From positions 1-64,000 of the forward strand of contig JAEESE010000007.1 in NCBI GenBank assembly GCA_016286165.1: a stretch of 64,000 nt of DNA. Reading direction: 5' to 3'. The position numbers and the translations under genes are program-made. This DNA is from Bacteroidaceae bacterium. GTDB lineage: Bacteria > Bacteroidota > Bacteroidia > Bacteroidales > Bacteroidaceae. The stretch's first letter is position 1. Every line of letters begins with the position of its first letter. Shown one piece after another: positions 55,838 through 64,000 of the stretch. Below the pieces are notes generated by a model, which did no database searches, was not told the DNA's origin, and saw only the letters and a list, made by a program, of their open reading frames with translations.

Positions 55838-58111
55838 ATGAAAAAGACATATCATTACATTGTCCTGTCTGTTGCGGTTTTATCGCAACTCCTGTTCTTC
55901 ACGGCATGCAACAGCGACGAAAGCGACACCAACGTCCCTTCCGGGCCCTCGGTAGTGGAAATGCTCAACATTGATTTCATCCTTCCAACCGACATTAAGG
56001 CTTCCTGGCAACCAGCTATCGAGATGGCCATGGAGAATATCAGCGCCTCACAGCGCGGATTGTCAAAACAGGTCAAACTCAACCTACGCTTCCACGACGA
56101 GAAGATGCCAGCCAACGATCTGCAGCAGACTCTTTATTCTCTCTGCTTCCCTGAGGCCGGCGCTGACACATGCCATCTCATAATCGGTCCGTACGACATC
56201 GATAATGCGCGTAAGACTCTCAGCACCGCCGACACTCATCGTGTGCCAGTCGTGATGCCCACAGTGGCAGGCGATGAGATTCAGCGAATCTATGCCGACG
56301 CCCCTTACGCTTTCTTCCTCACCGAGAGCGATGCCACCCAGTGCGAAGCACTCCTTAGTTTCCTTGGCACAGCTCAGACTCAACGTGCCGCTCTCATCTA
56401 TAGCGACGACACTTACGGCAACTCGTTCCGCAACTGGTTCGGTTTCATGGCCGTGGAATTCAAAGTCGATGTCCAGTCCTCCGACATATTATCTTACCGT
56501 TCGGGCATCGATTTCACCGAGAACTTAGCTGCCATCGAGAGCGCAACAAAAGCCGCCCAAGGGCGCACAGCCGTAATTCTGGCCGTCAACAATCCTGCCG
56601 ACATCCAGACGCTCGTCGGTCAGATCAAGGCAGCCCGCCAGAAAGCAGGAGTACGCGACGATGAGACTTGGACAACCTATTACGTCACCGACCATGGCGA
56701 CAACGACGCCGTTCATCGTGCAGGTTTCCCGCTCTTTGGCCTCAGTCCTACATCATCGCCCACCAGCGGCTTTGATGTGGCATATCGCAAGCGTTACAAC
56801 CGTCATGCTCCAGTAGGCAGTGCTCAGGTGTACGACGCTCTGACTACCGCTGCCCTCGCTGCAGCTAAGCGCTTGAACAACCCCGAAGGCCCCAATCGCC
56901 TTGTCATCGACGGTTCCGTCGTAGAGTATCGCAGCGCGCCATACGGCCCCAACCTCGCCGACTGGATGCGGGCTTTGGTCGCCGACAAGAAGGGCGATGC
57001 CACCACTTGGACTGTCGAAGGCCTGCATCAGGCTTTCATCATGCTCTCCAAGCAATCCAACCCCGCCATCACCGGCGCCACAGGCAATCTGCTCTTCGAC
57101 GCCAAGATGCACAACACCATCCTTCAGACCACCTACCAACTATGGCGCACCGACGGTAAGGGTGCACGCTACCCTCTCATCACCCTCTCCACCTCCGGCG
57201 ACAACGCTGCAGCATCGTCGTTATCCATCTGGGATTGGGAAAAACTCATTAGCGACGACTTCGACCGTGACATAGCATGGGACAGCAAGTTACCTGCCGT
57301 CACCGACCATTGGGCACTCCTTGTCAGCACCTCTACGAAGTGGAGCGACTATCGTCATCAGGCCGACGTGTTGGCCATGTACCAGCTGCTTCGTCGCCAT
57401 GGCTACGACGACGACCATATCATAGTCGTCTGCGAGGACAATCTCAAGGACAGCCCCGATAATAAATACTCTGGAAAGATATATGTTGAAATACCTTCAT
57501 CCACAAACAGTGATGCTTCCGATGTCCGTGCTGGCGCAAAGATAGACTACCGCTTCAGCGATATCGACATCGACGACATCGGACGCATTATCCTTGGCGA
57601 CAACGACGGCGGCCGCCTTCATCAAGTCATGAAGACCACATCCACAAGCGATGTGCTCATCTTCTGGAGCGGTCACGGCGCCGACGGCCTTGGCATGGTA
57701 TGGGAGAACGGCCGTCAGAGCACCTCCTTCACCGGCAGCCGTATGCGCAACATCATCACGCAGCTCAACGACCGCGACGGCTATCGCCGCTGCATGCTTG
57801 CCATTGAAACCTGCTTCAGCGGATTGATAGGCAAGGCCGTAGTAGGTTTGCCTGACGTCGTGGCCATCACCGCAGCCAACGATTTGGAGCCCTCGAAGGC
57901 CGACGTTCACGACCGCAATCTTGGAGTGTTCCTGTCGAATGCCTTCGCACGCTCATTCCGAAAAGCTGTTGACAGCAACCCCAATATCATCCTACGCGAC
58001 CTCTACTACGAACTGGCCCGCACCACTACTGGCAGTCACGTAACGCTATACAACGATAAGAACTACGGTTCCGTATATCAGCTCACTGCTCGCGACTATT
58101 TTCCTCAATAG
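55838..58111 (+). CDS. Lipoprotein: type-1 periplasmic-binding fold fused to legumain-like C13 peptidase
   Basis: A 757-residue lipoprotein (lipobox LFFTAC, Cys about 24). Residues 40-445 match a type-1 periplasmic-binding or ANF-receptor-like fold: LIIGPYDIDNARKTLSTADTHRVPVVMP, ALIYSDDTYGNSFRNWF, and GFDVAYRKRYNRHAP near the hinge. Residues 490-757 match C13 (legumain/GPI-transamidase) peptidases: WALLVSTSTKWSDYRHQADVLAMYQLL at 492-518, IIVVCEDN, then the catalytic dyad H613 in FWSGHG and C659 in ETCFSG, 46 apart. Legumains cut after Asn or Asp. A ligand-responsive protease on the cell surface is inferred. The gene lies between the MACPF genes and the paralogue trio. Confidence 0.88.
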   Translation: MKKTYHYIVLSVAVLSQLLFFTACNSDESDTNVPSGPSVVEMLNIDFILPTDIKASWQPAIEMAMENISASQRGLSKQVKLNLRFHDEKMPANDLQQTLYSLCFPEAGADTCHLIIGPYDIDNARKTLSTADTHRVPVVMPTVAGDEIQRIYADAPYAFFLTESDATQCEALLSFLGTAQTQRAALIYSDDTYGNSFRNWFGFMAVEFKVDVQSSDILSYRSGIDFTENLAAIESATKAAQGRTAVILAVNNPADIQTLVGQIKAARQKAGVRDDETWTTYYVTDHGDNDAVHRAGFPLFGLSPTSSPTSGFDVAYRKRYNRHAPVGSAQVYDALTTAALAAAKRLNNPEGPNRLVIDGSVVEYRSAPYGPNLADWMRALVADKKGDATTWTVEGLHQAFIMLSKQSNPAITGATGNLLFDAKMHNTILQTTYQLWRTDGKGARYPLITLSTSGDNAAASSLSIWDWEKLISDDFDRDIAWDSKLPAVTDHWALLVSTSTKWSDYRHQADVLAMYQLLRRHGYDDDHIIVVCEDNLKDSPDNKYSGKIYVEIPSSTNSDASDVRAGAKIDYRFSDIDIDDIGRIILGDNDGGRLHQVMKTTSTSDVLIFWSGHGADGLGMVWENGRQSTSFTGSRMRNIITQLNDRDGYRRCMLAIETCFSGLIGKAVVGLPDVVAITAANDLEPSKADVHDRNLGVFLSNAFARSFRKAVDSNPNIILRDLYYELARTTTGSHVTLYNDKNYGSVYQLTARDYFPQ
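55871..55889 (+). repeat. Signal-peptide hairpin, copy 3
   Basis: GTTGCGGTTTTATCGCAAC, 8-bp stem with one G-T, encodes VAVLSQ. Confidence 0.65.
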
Positions 58112-58167
58112 TTTCTCGCGCGCGTAAATAATTTAATGTGTAGCATACAAATAAAAACATCATATTT

Positions 58168-60606
58168 ATGAAAAAGATTAAACAACAATTCATTTCCATG
58201 AGGACGACCACGCTCATGCATTTCGCATCTATCTTCGCCCTCAGTCTACTTTGTGTTTTTAGCATTTCTTGCGATGACAAGGAACTCTCACCCGAGGAGC
58301 GGGCAAAACAAGAAACCCAAAAGGACATAACCGACATGACCTTCTGGAATGTGGCCGGACAACTCAGCAACGGCTGTGAGCAGGTCGACGACTGGAAGTC
58401 GGTACGCCTGGAGGCCAATTTCGGCCAGCCCTCGCAACAGAGCGATGCCACGCGCCTCGTTCTCGTCAATGATGCCGACGCAGCCCTTGAGCGATTCGCG
58501 GCACTCATTGGCACCGAACTGCCCAGCTACACCGTCAGCTACGACTGGACGCTCAACGGTGCCGGCTCACTGACCTACCGGAAGCAGACCGACGGCACGG
58601 CTTGGGCCACCGTCGATGTCGACCTGAAGCAGTTCCCCGGCCTCAAGCGCATCGTCTATTGCGCCCCTGATCAGCAAGGCCTGAACCGTGATTTTGCGGG
58701 CACCGCCTACTACCGTTTCGGTGACGTTATCAAGAAGAAGAACGACGACGGCAACTGGGACTACTGGATATGCGTACGTCCAGCCTTTGGCAAGGAAGGT
58801 AAGCAGGACACGCACTGGGTCACGTTCAGCCCCCTGCCAGAAAAGAATATTCTGAAGTATGTGGCCTCGACCAAAGATGCCTACTACTTACCCACTAAAC
58901 TCAGCGGGGCCTACAGCAAAATCCATTGGCAGAATGCCGCTGAGATGCTTTTTGCCATCCTTCGCCCCGAGAAGTGGCGCGACAACTTAGAAAATAACCC
59001 GAAACTGAGTTTCTTCAATGACTTTTCAAGAAACAGAATTCAGTATCATAATAAGTATTTCTGGATGCGCGTGCAGAAGGCTTGGCAGGAACACGACTTA
59101 TTCAAGCAACTGCTCCACTACGACTACAAACACCTCACCGATTCGATGCAAAGCGTCCGCTTCATCTATTACGGCTACAGTTGGAAATGGACCTGGTCAT
59201 GGGACTTGACCCTGTGGGCGCAGGAATACTCTGGCATGGACAACAACTTCCACACCTTTAAAGCCCTTGAAAAGACGGAGAATGTAAAAAACAAAGTCGT
59301 GGACGTGCGTCAGTATGGTAACTTTGGCGAACACCCCGATGGCTACGCGTTCTTCCCCAAATTCTCATACCCCTGCCGCTATGCCACCGGCAAGGATCTT
59401 GCCGGCTTCAAGCCCAACGAGTATTCCACTATAGCTAATAGAGAAAACGGCATCGTAGAAGTATATAGATATAACAAAGAATACGGTATCGATCATGGCC
59501 CAGGTACCGAACCTGAAATATGTATTGATATCAATGGCGGAGCTGGAGCACCCAGCGACCTTGCTCATGGCTACTTCAAGCCCGGAACCATCATCAGAGA
59601 TTCCGAGGGTACCCGATGGCTATGCTACCTCCATTGGATCAACGAGCCTGATATGGGGCCACTTTGTGTGGGAGGCGGTCAAAAGGCGCGCTTTATCAGC
59701 TTCGAAGATATCGTTTCAAATGCTGAAAACATAGACAACGACGCTTACTATGGTTTCTTCGCCAAGAACCTTATCCCCGAAAAAGAGGTTCCCAAGCTTG
59801 CCTACTGTCTTTGGCAGTTTGCCTTCCAAGAGAAGTCTGCCGCGGAGATAGAGTTTCGCGCAAAAGTGGAAGAGAAAATGGGTGTAAGACTTACAGACTT
59901 GTTCGCTCATCGCGACACAACCTTCTGGAGTGGCAAGAGTTCGGGAAAAGCGAGTATCTATGCCACCAACTTCCTCTATGAACCCGACGGCGGTCGTAAA
60001 ACTGGTACACAGCCATATATGCGCTACGTCATGGATGGCTCACATGTGGGCACCAACCGTGGTGATTTGCCCAAAGACCAGCAATATTGGATGCACCAGT
60101 TCTTCAAGAAAACAAACAGCCAGTCGAACCAGCGACCACTCGACCTCGTTGACCTCTTCAAAGCGTATGGACATTTAGCTAAAGTCACCATCCCGGCAGA
60201 CAAATGGAGCAGCTGCAAACGCCATGGGACAAATTACCGCGACAGCGCATTCACGAACGACTCATGCTACGATGATGGAGTCTTCAGTGCTGACTACTTC
60301 AAATACAATACCTTAACTGCCTCTTGGAGGACGACCGTCTCTGACAATGGCTTCACGCGACCCAAATATGTTTCCGTATATCGGGAACCCGTCATCGTCG
60401 CCAAATACATGGAACTTGAAGACACTAAAGAAGAGTTCCAAGAAACATACAAAACAGGAGACGGCAGAACAGAAAAGTTCACAAAAGTTTACGAGCCCTC
60501 ATTGAATGCCGCAATGCAAGTCTACATTACGTATTGGGCCACTCTATACAATACCGAAGGCTTGGTGTGGATGGACAACGTTCCCTTCAACATGACTTCC
60601 AAATAA
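58168..60606 (+). CDS. Large lipoprotein, first of three paralogues
   Basis: An 812-residue lipoprotein (lipobox FSISC, Cys about 35) of no family I recognise. Segments shared with the two downstream paralogues are FWNVAGQLS, VDVDLKQFPGLKRIVYCAPDQQGLN, YYRFGDVIKK with YWICVRP, and CRYATGKDL. A second GD/GT-W-C module (GYFKPGTIIRDSEGTRWLC) lies near residue 470. Aromatic-rich, no catalytic motif, no membrane segments beyond the signal peptide. Probably a surface or periplasmic partner of the MACPF/protease genes. Confidence 0.75.
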   Translation: MKKIKQQFISMRTTTLMHFASIFALSLLCVFSISCDDKELSPEERAKQETQKDITDMTFWNVAGQLSNGCEQVDDWKSVRLEANFGQPSQQSDATRLVLVNDADAALERFAALIGTELPSYTVSYDWTLNGAGSLTYRKQTDGTAWATVDVDLKQFPGLKRIVYCAPDQQGLNRDFAGTAYYRFGDVIKKKNDDGNWDYWICVRPAFGKEGKQDTHWVTFSPLPEKNILKYVASTKDAYYLPTKLSGAYSKIHWQNAAEMLFAILRPEKWRDNLENNPKLSFFNDFSRNRIQYHNKYFWMRVQKAWQEHDLFKQLLHYDYKHLTDSMQSVRFIYYGYSWKWTWSWDLTLWAQEYSGMDNNFHTFKALEKTENVKNKVVDVRQYGNFGEHPDGYAFFPKFSYPCRYATGKDLAGFKPNEYSTIANRENGIVEVYRYNKEYGIDHGPGTEPEICIDINGGAGAPSDLAHGYFKPGTIIRDSEGTRWLCYLHWINEPDMGPLCVGGGQKARFISFEDIVSNAENIDNDAYYGFFAKNLIPEKEVPKLAYCLWQFAFQEKSAAEIEFRAKVEEKMGVRLTDLFAHRDTTFWSGKSSGKASIYATNFLYEPDGGRKTGTQPYMRYVMDGSHVGTNRGDLPKDQQYWMHQFFKKTNSQSNQRPLDLVDLFKAYGHLAKVTIPADKWSSCKRHGTNYRDSAFTNDSCYDDGVFSADYFKYNTLTASWRTTVSDNGFTRPKYVSVYREPVIVAKYMELEDTKEEFQETYKTGDGRTEKFTKVYEPSLNAAMQVYITYWATLYNTEGLVWMDNVPFNMTSK

Positions 60607-60622
60607 ATAAACATATATCATA

Positions 60623-63142
60623 ATGAAGCAGAAACTCATTCTTTCCGCTCTTTACTCACATCTTTCCACACTCCTCGTCCTGTGTGTTGCGATTCTGTCG
60701 CAACTCACCCTTGTCTCATGTAATGACGACAAACTCACCGAAGAAGAGAAGCAACAGAAGCAGGAGCAGGAGGACGACCGTCAGTTCCTGCTCACCTCCG
60801 AGTTCTGGAAAGTCGTAGGCCAACTCAGCGACGCCGAAGTGCTGCCCGACGACTGGCAGCATGCTACCTTCGAGCCCGGCATAGGTGAGGCATCGGACAA
60901 AAGCTCCACCACGCGCATAGTGCTCACCAACGAAGCCGAGGCCGCTGCCGTGAGCTTTGAGGAGCTCACGGGCGCCGACGTCACCGGCCTCGACGTCTAC
61001 GAGTGGAAGCGCGACTTCGGCACACTCACCTACCAGCGCCTCCACGACGGCACCGGATGGGCTGCCGTAGATGTCGACATCAAGCAGATGCCAGGTCTCA
61101 AGCGCATCATCTACTGCACACCCGAGCAGCAGGGCCTCAATGCCAGCGTGCCAGGAACACCATACTACCGCTTCGGCGACGTCATCAAGAAACCGAACGC
61201 ACAAGGCGTCATGGAGTACTGGGTGTGCGTGCGCCCCTGCTTCGGTCCCGAGAAGAAGGGCGATATGCACTGGATGTGCCTCGGAAGCCTGCCCGAAAGC
61301 AACATTGAGACCTTCAAATACACTGACGGGCGACAATGGTGGTGGTACAAGAGCCTGACCACCAAGGACGAGCACATCAAGAACCTCTCCGAGATGACCT
61401 ATGCCATCATGAATCCCACTACATGGGCGGACTACTACGAAGCTCACCAGAACAAGTATATGTTCCACGACTTCCACTACGAGAACGTCCAATACATCAA
61501 CAGGTACTTCTGGCAGTTGGTGCAGGATGCATGGAACACGAAGCCTGAGGGCGAGAACGAGACGGTGTGGGAGTTGCTCTTCCATCGCAAGATGGACGAA
61601 GTGAAGGCTGACAACTATTTGTACTTCTTCTACGGCACAGCCAAGGGGCCTCGGTGGTCGTGGCCAATCGAAATGAATGTTGCCAAAGTGACGTATCCCG
61701 ACTTCCGTAAACTCGGCATGCAGTTTTATAACAGGAGAGCCGATGAGTTTGAATTTGACATCCGCGAGTACAGCAAATGGGGACATGCCGACAATTCCAC
61801 CTACTTCAAGAACAGCATTTATATCTATCCGCTGCGCTATGCCACAGGCAAGCAGCTCCTCGGCTCGCAGCCCAACTACTACCAGTCGATGGACGGCTCC
61901 AACCAAATCCAGGATGTGTATGTATTTAACAAGCACTATGGGATGGATTTTGGTTCCAAGATAGACATGAAAGCCTTCGAAAAGGGAGATGTCCAAAAAC
62001 TTAAGGAACAGGCCAACGATATTAAAGGGATCTTCTATGGGCTCAGCTTCTGGCGCTTTGGCGACGTGGTCAAGGACAAGAAGGACGGCTCTCTCTGGTT
62101 CTGTATCCAGCCTTCTGGCTCAACTGAAGAGGGTTTCGAAGAAGAATGTAAAGGTGCAGAATTTTTTGCTTCCAACAAGTCGTACTTTATCAGTTTGACG
62201 CCTGGCAAATTCGGCAGCAACGAACAAAATCGAAGTAACTTGCCATCACATGATGAGGCCATCGCCATAGCTATGAACCTGGAAGCAGTCTATAAAGAAC
62301 AATCCACTCAAAAAACGAAGAATGACCGCGACTATGCTATTGAACATATCAAGGAGTATGCCGGAGTTGACCTGCTGAAGCTCATAGTGAAACGCGACAC
62401 GACACACAACGAGAATAAACCAGAAGAAAAACCTTACAAAAACCACCAGCAGGCATATTTCATCAATTTAGGATACAATGATCCTATATACTCCAATCAA
62501 GATAAGCAGCCATTAGTGCGAGTCATCTACAGCGGGGCAGCAAGGGCTATTGATGATCAAGGGAATGTCCAGTACCACGATCGCTGGATGGAATATCTTA
62601 TCTGGGACCGCTATGAGTATGGCAACAAGGAAACCATGTTCTTGCAGGACCTTGCCAGCATTGACAAAGTGAATATGTATGCTTCTGGCGACCGATGGGT
62701 GACACTGCCATGGTACACTACGGGGAGTCGCGGCATGCCAGCAGGTTCCGCCAATGAAACTGACTACCCTCATGAGAAGCCTCGCAGCACAGCCTACGAC
62801 GACATCAAGTGCAGCTATTTCGACTGGGATGAGACAAATGTGGATTTCAAAAACCCAACGTACCGCTCGATGTACAACGAACCCGTCGTATTCTGCCGAC
62901 TCATGGCCTTCCACGATGTAGGCAAGCAGGAACTCCAGTCTACTGATGGACGCACGTTTGAGGTTGTGAAACTTATCGAAAAAAAAGATTCATGGCCCGA
63001 CGCCGTAGAAACACGTGATGGTGGACTGTTGTGTGGAATTGTGTTCTTTACTCAAGCAGCAACAATAAAAAAACTCTATTACTATAATGGTGATCGATCC
63101 AAGGGGCGTCGTCTTGGCGAGATAGACGCAAACGGCAATTAA
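60623..63142 (+). CDS. Large lipoprotein, second of three paralogues
   Basis: An 839-residue lipoprotein (lipobox TLVSC, Cys about 33). The N-terminal 260 residues are nearly identical to the third paralogue, also at DNA level (compare 60790-61300 with 63300-63810). Modules YYRFGDVIKK..YWVCVRPCFG and SFWRFGDVVKDKKDGSLWFCIQP occur near residues 185 and 475, with RYATGKQLLG between. Its C-terminal half shares YRSMYNEPVVFCRLMAF with the first paralogue. Its signal peptide contains the shared hairpin. Confidence 0.75.
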   Translation: MKQKLILSALYSHLSTLLVLCVAILSQLTLVSCNDDKLTEEEKQQKQEQEDDRQFLLTSEFWKVVGQLSDAEVLPDDWQHATFEPGIGEASDKSSTTRIVLTNEAEAAAVSFEELTGADVTGLDVYEWKRDFGTLTYQRLHDGTGWAAVDVDIKQMPGLKRIIYCTPEQQGLNASVPGTPYYRFGDVIKKPNAQGVMEYWVCVRPCFGPEKKGDMHWMCLGSLPESNIETFKYTDGRQWWWYKSLTTKDEHIKNLSEMTYAIMNPTTWADYYEAHQNKYMFHDFHYENVQYINRYFWQLVQDAWNTKPEGENETVWELLFHRKMDEVKADNYLYFFYGTAKGPRWSWPIEMNVAKVTYPDFRKLGMQFYNRRADEFEFDIREYSKWGHADNSTYFKNSIYIYPLRYATGKQLLGSQPNYYQSMDGSNQIQDVYVFNKHYGMDFGSKIDMKAFEKGDVQKLKEQANDIKGIFYGLSFWRFGDVVKDKKDGSLWFCIQPSGSTEEGFEEECKGAEFFASNKSYFISLTPGKFGSNEQNRSNLPSHDEAIAIAMNLEAVYKEQSTQKTKNDRDYAIEHIKEYAGVDLLKLIVKRDTTHNENKPEEKPYKNHQQAYFINLGYNDPIYSNQDKQPLVRVIYSGAARAIDDQGNVQYHDRWMEYLIWDRYEYGNKETMFLQDLASIDKVNMYASGDRWVTLPWYTTGSRGMPAGSANETDYPHEKPRSTAYDDIKCSYFDWDETNVDFKNPTYRSMYNEPVVFCRLMAFHDVGKQELQSTDGRTFEVVKLIEKKDSWPDAVETRDGGLLCGIVFFTQAATIKKLYYYNGDRSKGRRLGEIDANGN
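60686..60704 (+). repeat. Signal-peptide hairpin, copy 4
   Basis: GTTGCGATTCTGTCGCAAC, 7-bp perfect stem plus one G-T, encodes VAILSQ. Confidence 0.65.
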
Positions 63143-63174
63143 CTACGAACTATTAAATAATTACAATTCAGATA

Positions 63175-64000
63175 ATGAAGAAGACATGGATTAACTTGTT
63201 GCTGGCTGGATTGATACTCAGTCTGGGCAACGCGGTCACCTCCTGCAAGGACGAGGACCTCACCGAAGAAGGGAAACAACAGGAACAGGAGAACAAGGAG
63301 CAGTTCCTGCTCACCTCCGAGTTCTGGCAAGTCATAGGCCAGCTGAGCAGCGCCGAGGTGCTGCCCGACGACTGGCAGAATGCCACCTTCGAGCCCGGCA
63401 TAGGCGAAGCCTCCGACAAGAGCTCCACCACACGCATCGTACCCACCAACGAAGCCGAGGCTGCCGCCGAGAGTTTCGAGCACCTCACGGGTGCCGATGT
63501 CACCGGCCTCGACTCCTACGAGTGGAAGCGCGACTTCGGCACGCTCACCTACCAGCGCCTGCACGACGGCACGGGATGGGCAGCCGTAGATGTGGACATC
63601 AAGCAGATGCCCGGCCTCAAGCGCATCATCTACTGCACCCCCGAGCAGCAGGGCTTGAATGCCAGCGTGCCCGGCGTGCCCTACTACCGCTTCGGCGACG
63701 TCATCAAGAAGAAGAACGAAAACGATGAATGGGAATACTGGGTGTGCGTGCGCCCCTGCTTCGGTCCCGAGAAAAAAGGCGACATGCACTGGATGTGCCT
63801 CGGCAACCTGCCCGACAAAAACATCAAGAGCTACACCTACACAAAACAAAACCGCTCCTGGTACTGGCCCGTGAGCCTGACCACCAACTACGAGCACATC
63901 AAGAACCTCTCCGAGATGATCTACGCCATTCTGAATCCCGTTCAGTGGGCGGATCACTACGAGAGAAACCAAAGCGAGTATCTGTTCCACGACTTCAGCT
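63175..64000 (+). CDS. Large lipoprotein, third of three paralogues, cut by the window edge
   Basis: Starts at ATG 63175 and reads open for 275 codons to the right edge, so the C-terminus is outside. Signal peptide ends at NAVTSC (Cys about 24). It matches the second paralogue nearly residue for residue: FLLTSEFWQVIGQLSS, FEPGIGEASDKSSTTRIV, YYRFGDVIKK, YWVCVRPCFGPEKKGDMHWMCLGNLP. Divergence rises after about residue 210. The similarity in third codon positions points to a recent duplication. The operon may continue beyond the window. Confidence 0.8.
   Translation, partial: MKKTWINLLLAGLILSLGNAVTSCKDEDLTEEGKQQEQENKEQFLLTSEFWQVIGQLSSAEVLPDDWQNATFEPGIGEASDKSSTTRIVPTNEAEAAAESFEHLTGADVTGLDSYEWKRDFGTLTYQRLHDGTGWAAVDVDIKQMPGLKRIIYCTPEQQGLNASVPGVPYYRFGDVIKKKNENDEWEYWVCVRPCFGPEKKGDMHWMCLGNLPDKNIKSYTYTKQNRSWYWPVSLTTNYEHIKNLSEMIYAILNPVQWADHYERNQSEYLFHDFS

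Noticed and set aside
47476..64000. Prophage or integrative element
   Set aside because: No integrase, transposase, structural phage gene, tRNA attachment site or flanking direct repeat is visible on the left side; the right side is outside the window.

Overview
The window comes from a member of the Bacteroidales, most probably a Prevotella-like gut or oral bacterium. The evidence is consistent: many genes are preceded by the Bacteroidetes -7 box (TAnnTTTG, sometimes with a TTTG or TTG element about 20 bp upstream), Shine-Dalgarno sites are absent, and the gene content is typical of the group (carboxynorspermidine decarboxylase, PPi-dependent phosphofructokinase, the dnaN-exonuclease-coaBC-DUF4835-recN string, C10 protease, DUF4923, DUF3127, BACON-domain lipoproteins). 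No species-level call can be made from sequence reading alone.

Layout. 1-8.1 kb is mostly minus strand: a CobW-type GTPase with a His/Asp-rich tail running off the left edge, two 22-bp-period repeat arrays, a DUF2400 protein, a Gly-Leu-Leu tRNA cluster, nspC, and a DUF3127 / pfp / GH25 lysozyme / PCMD-like string. 8.3-14.2 kb is the replication and repair operon dnaN, 3'-5' exonuclease, coaBC, DUF4835, recN. 14.4-18.4 kb holds a TPR pseudo-protease, rlmH, an RluA-type pseudouridine synthase and a DUF4923 lipoprotein. 18.5-21.2 kb (minus) holds an MBL hydrolase, rsmG and an NhaC antiporter. 21.4-34.6 kb (plus) holds kdgK-kdgA, a DUF3298 lipoprotein, a C10 protease, an HD hydrolase, LptD, a lipoprotein, a GH51 arabinofuranosidase and a PagL-like lipid A deacylase. 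34.6-45.6 kb is housekeeping: PI-PLC-like protein, DUF4375, smpB, ribH, TPR protein, recF, DUF721, tcdA, an ABC-F protein, an Lrp regulator, metY and cysK.

45.6-64 kb is the accessory region and the most interesting part. A membrane-tethered, coiled-coil AraC-type regulator and a convergent multi-pass membrane protein precede an operon-like run of nine plus-strand genes (47476 to beyond 64000), all with lipoprotein signal peptides. Its products are three different MACPF (perforin-fold) lipoproteins, two lipoproteins I do not recognise, a fusion of a type-1 periplasmic-binding-protein fold to a legumain-like C13 cysteine peptidase, and three paralogous 800-residue lipoproteins (the last cut by the window edge). 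The regulator gene and the operon share a paired TGCGCA site, 19 bp apart, at nearly the same distance (58 and 59 bp) upstream of a -7 box, which suggests one regulon. I infer a surface pore-forming system with an associated sensor-protease module. The individual domains are known families; I do not know of a described system with this composition.
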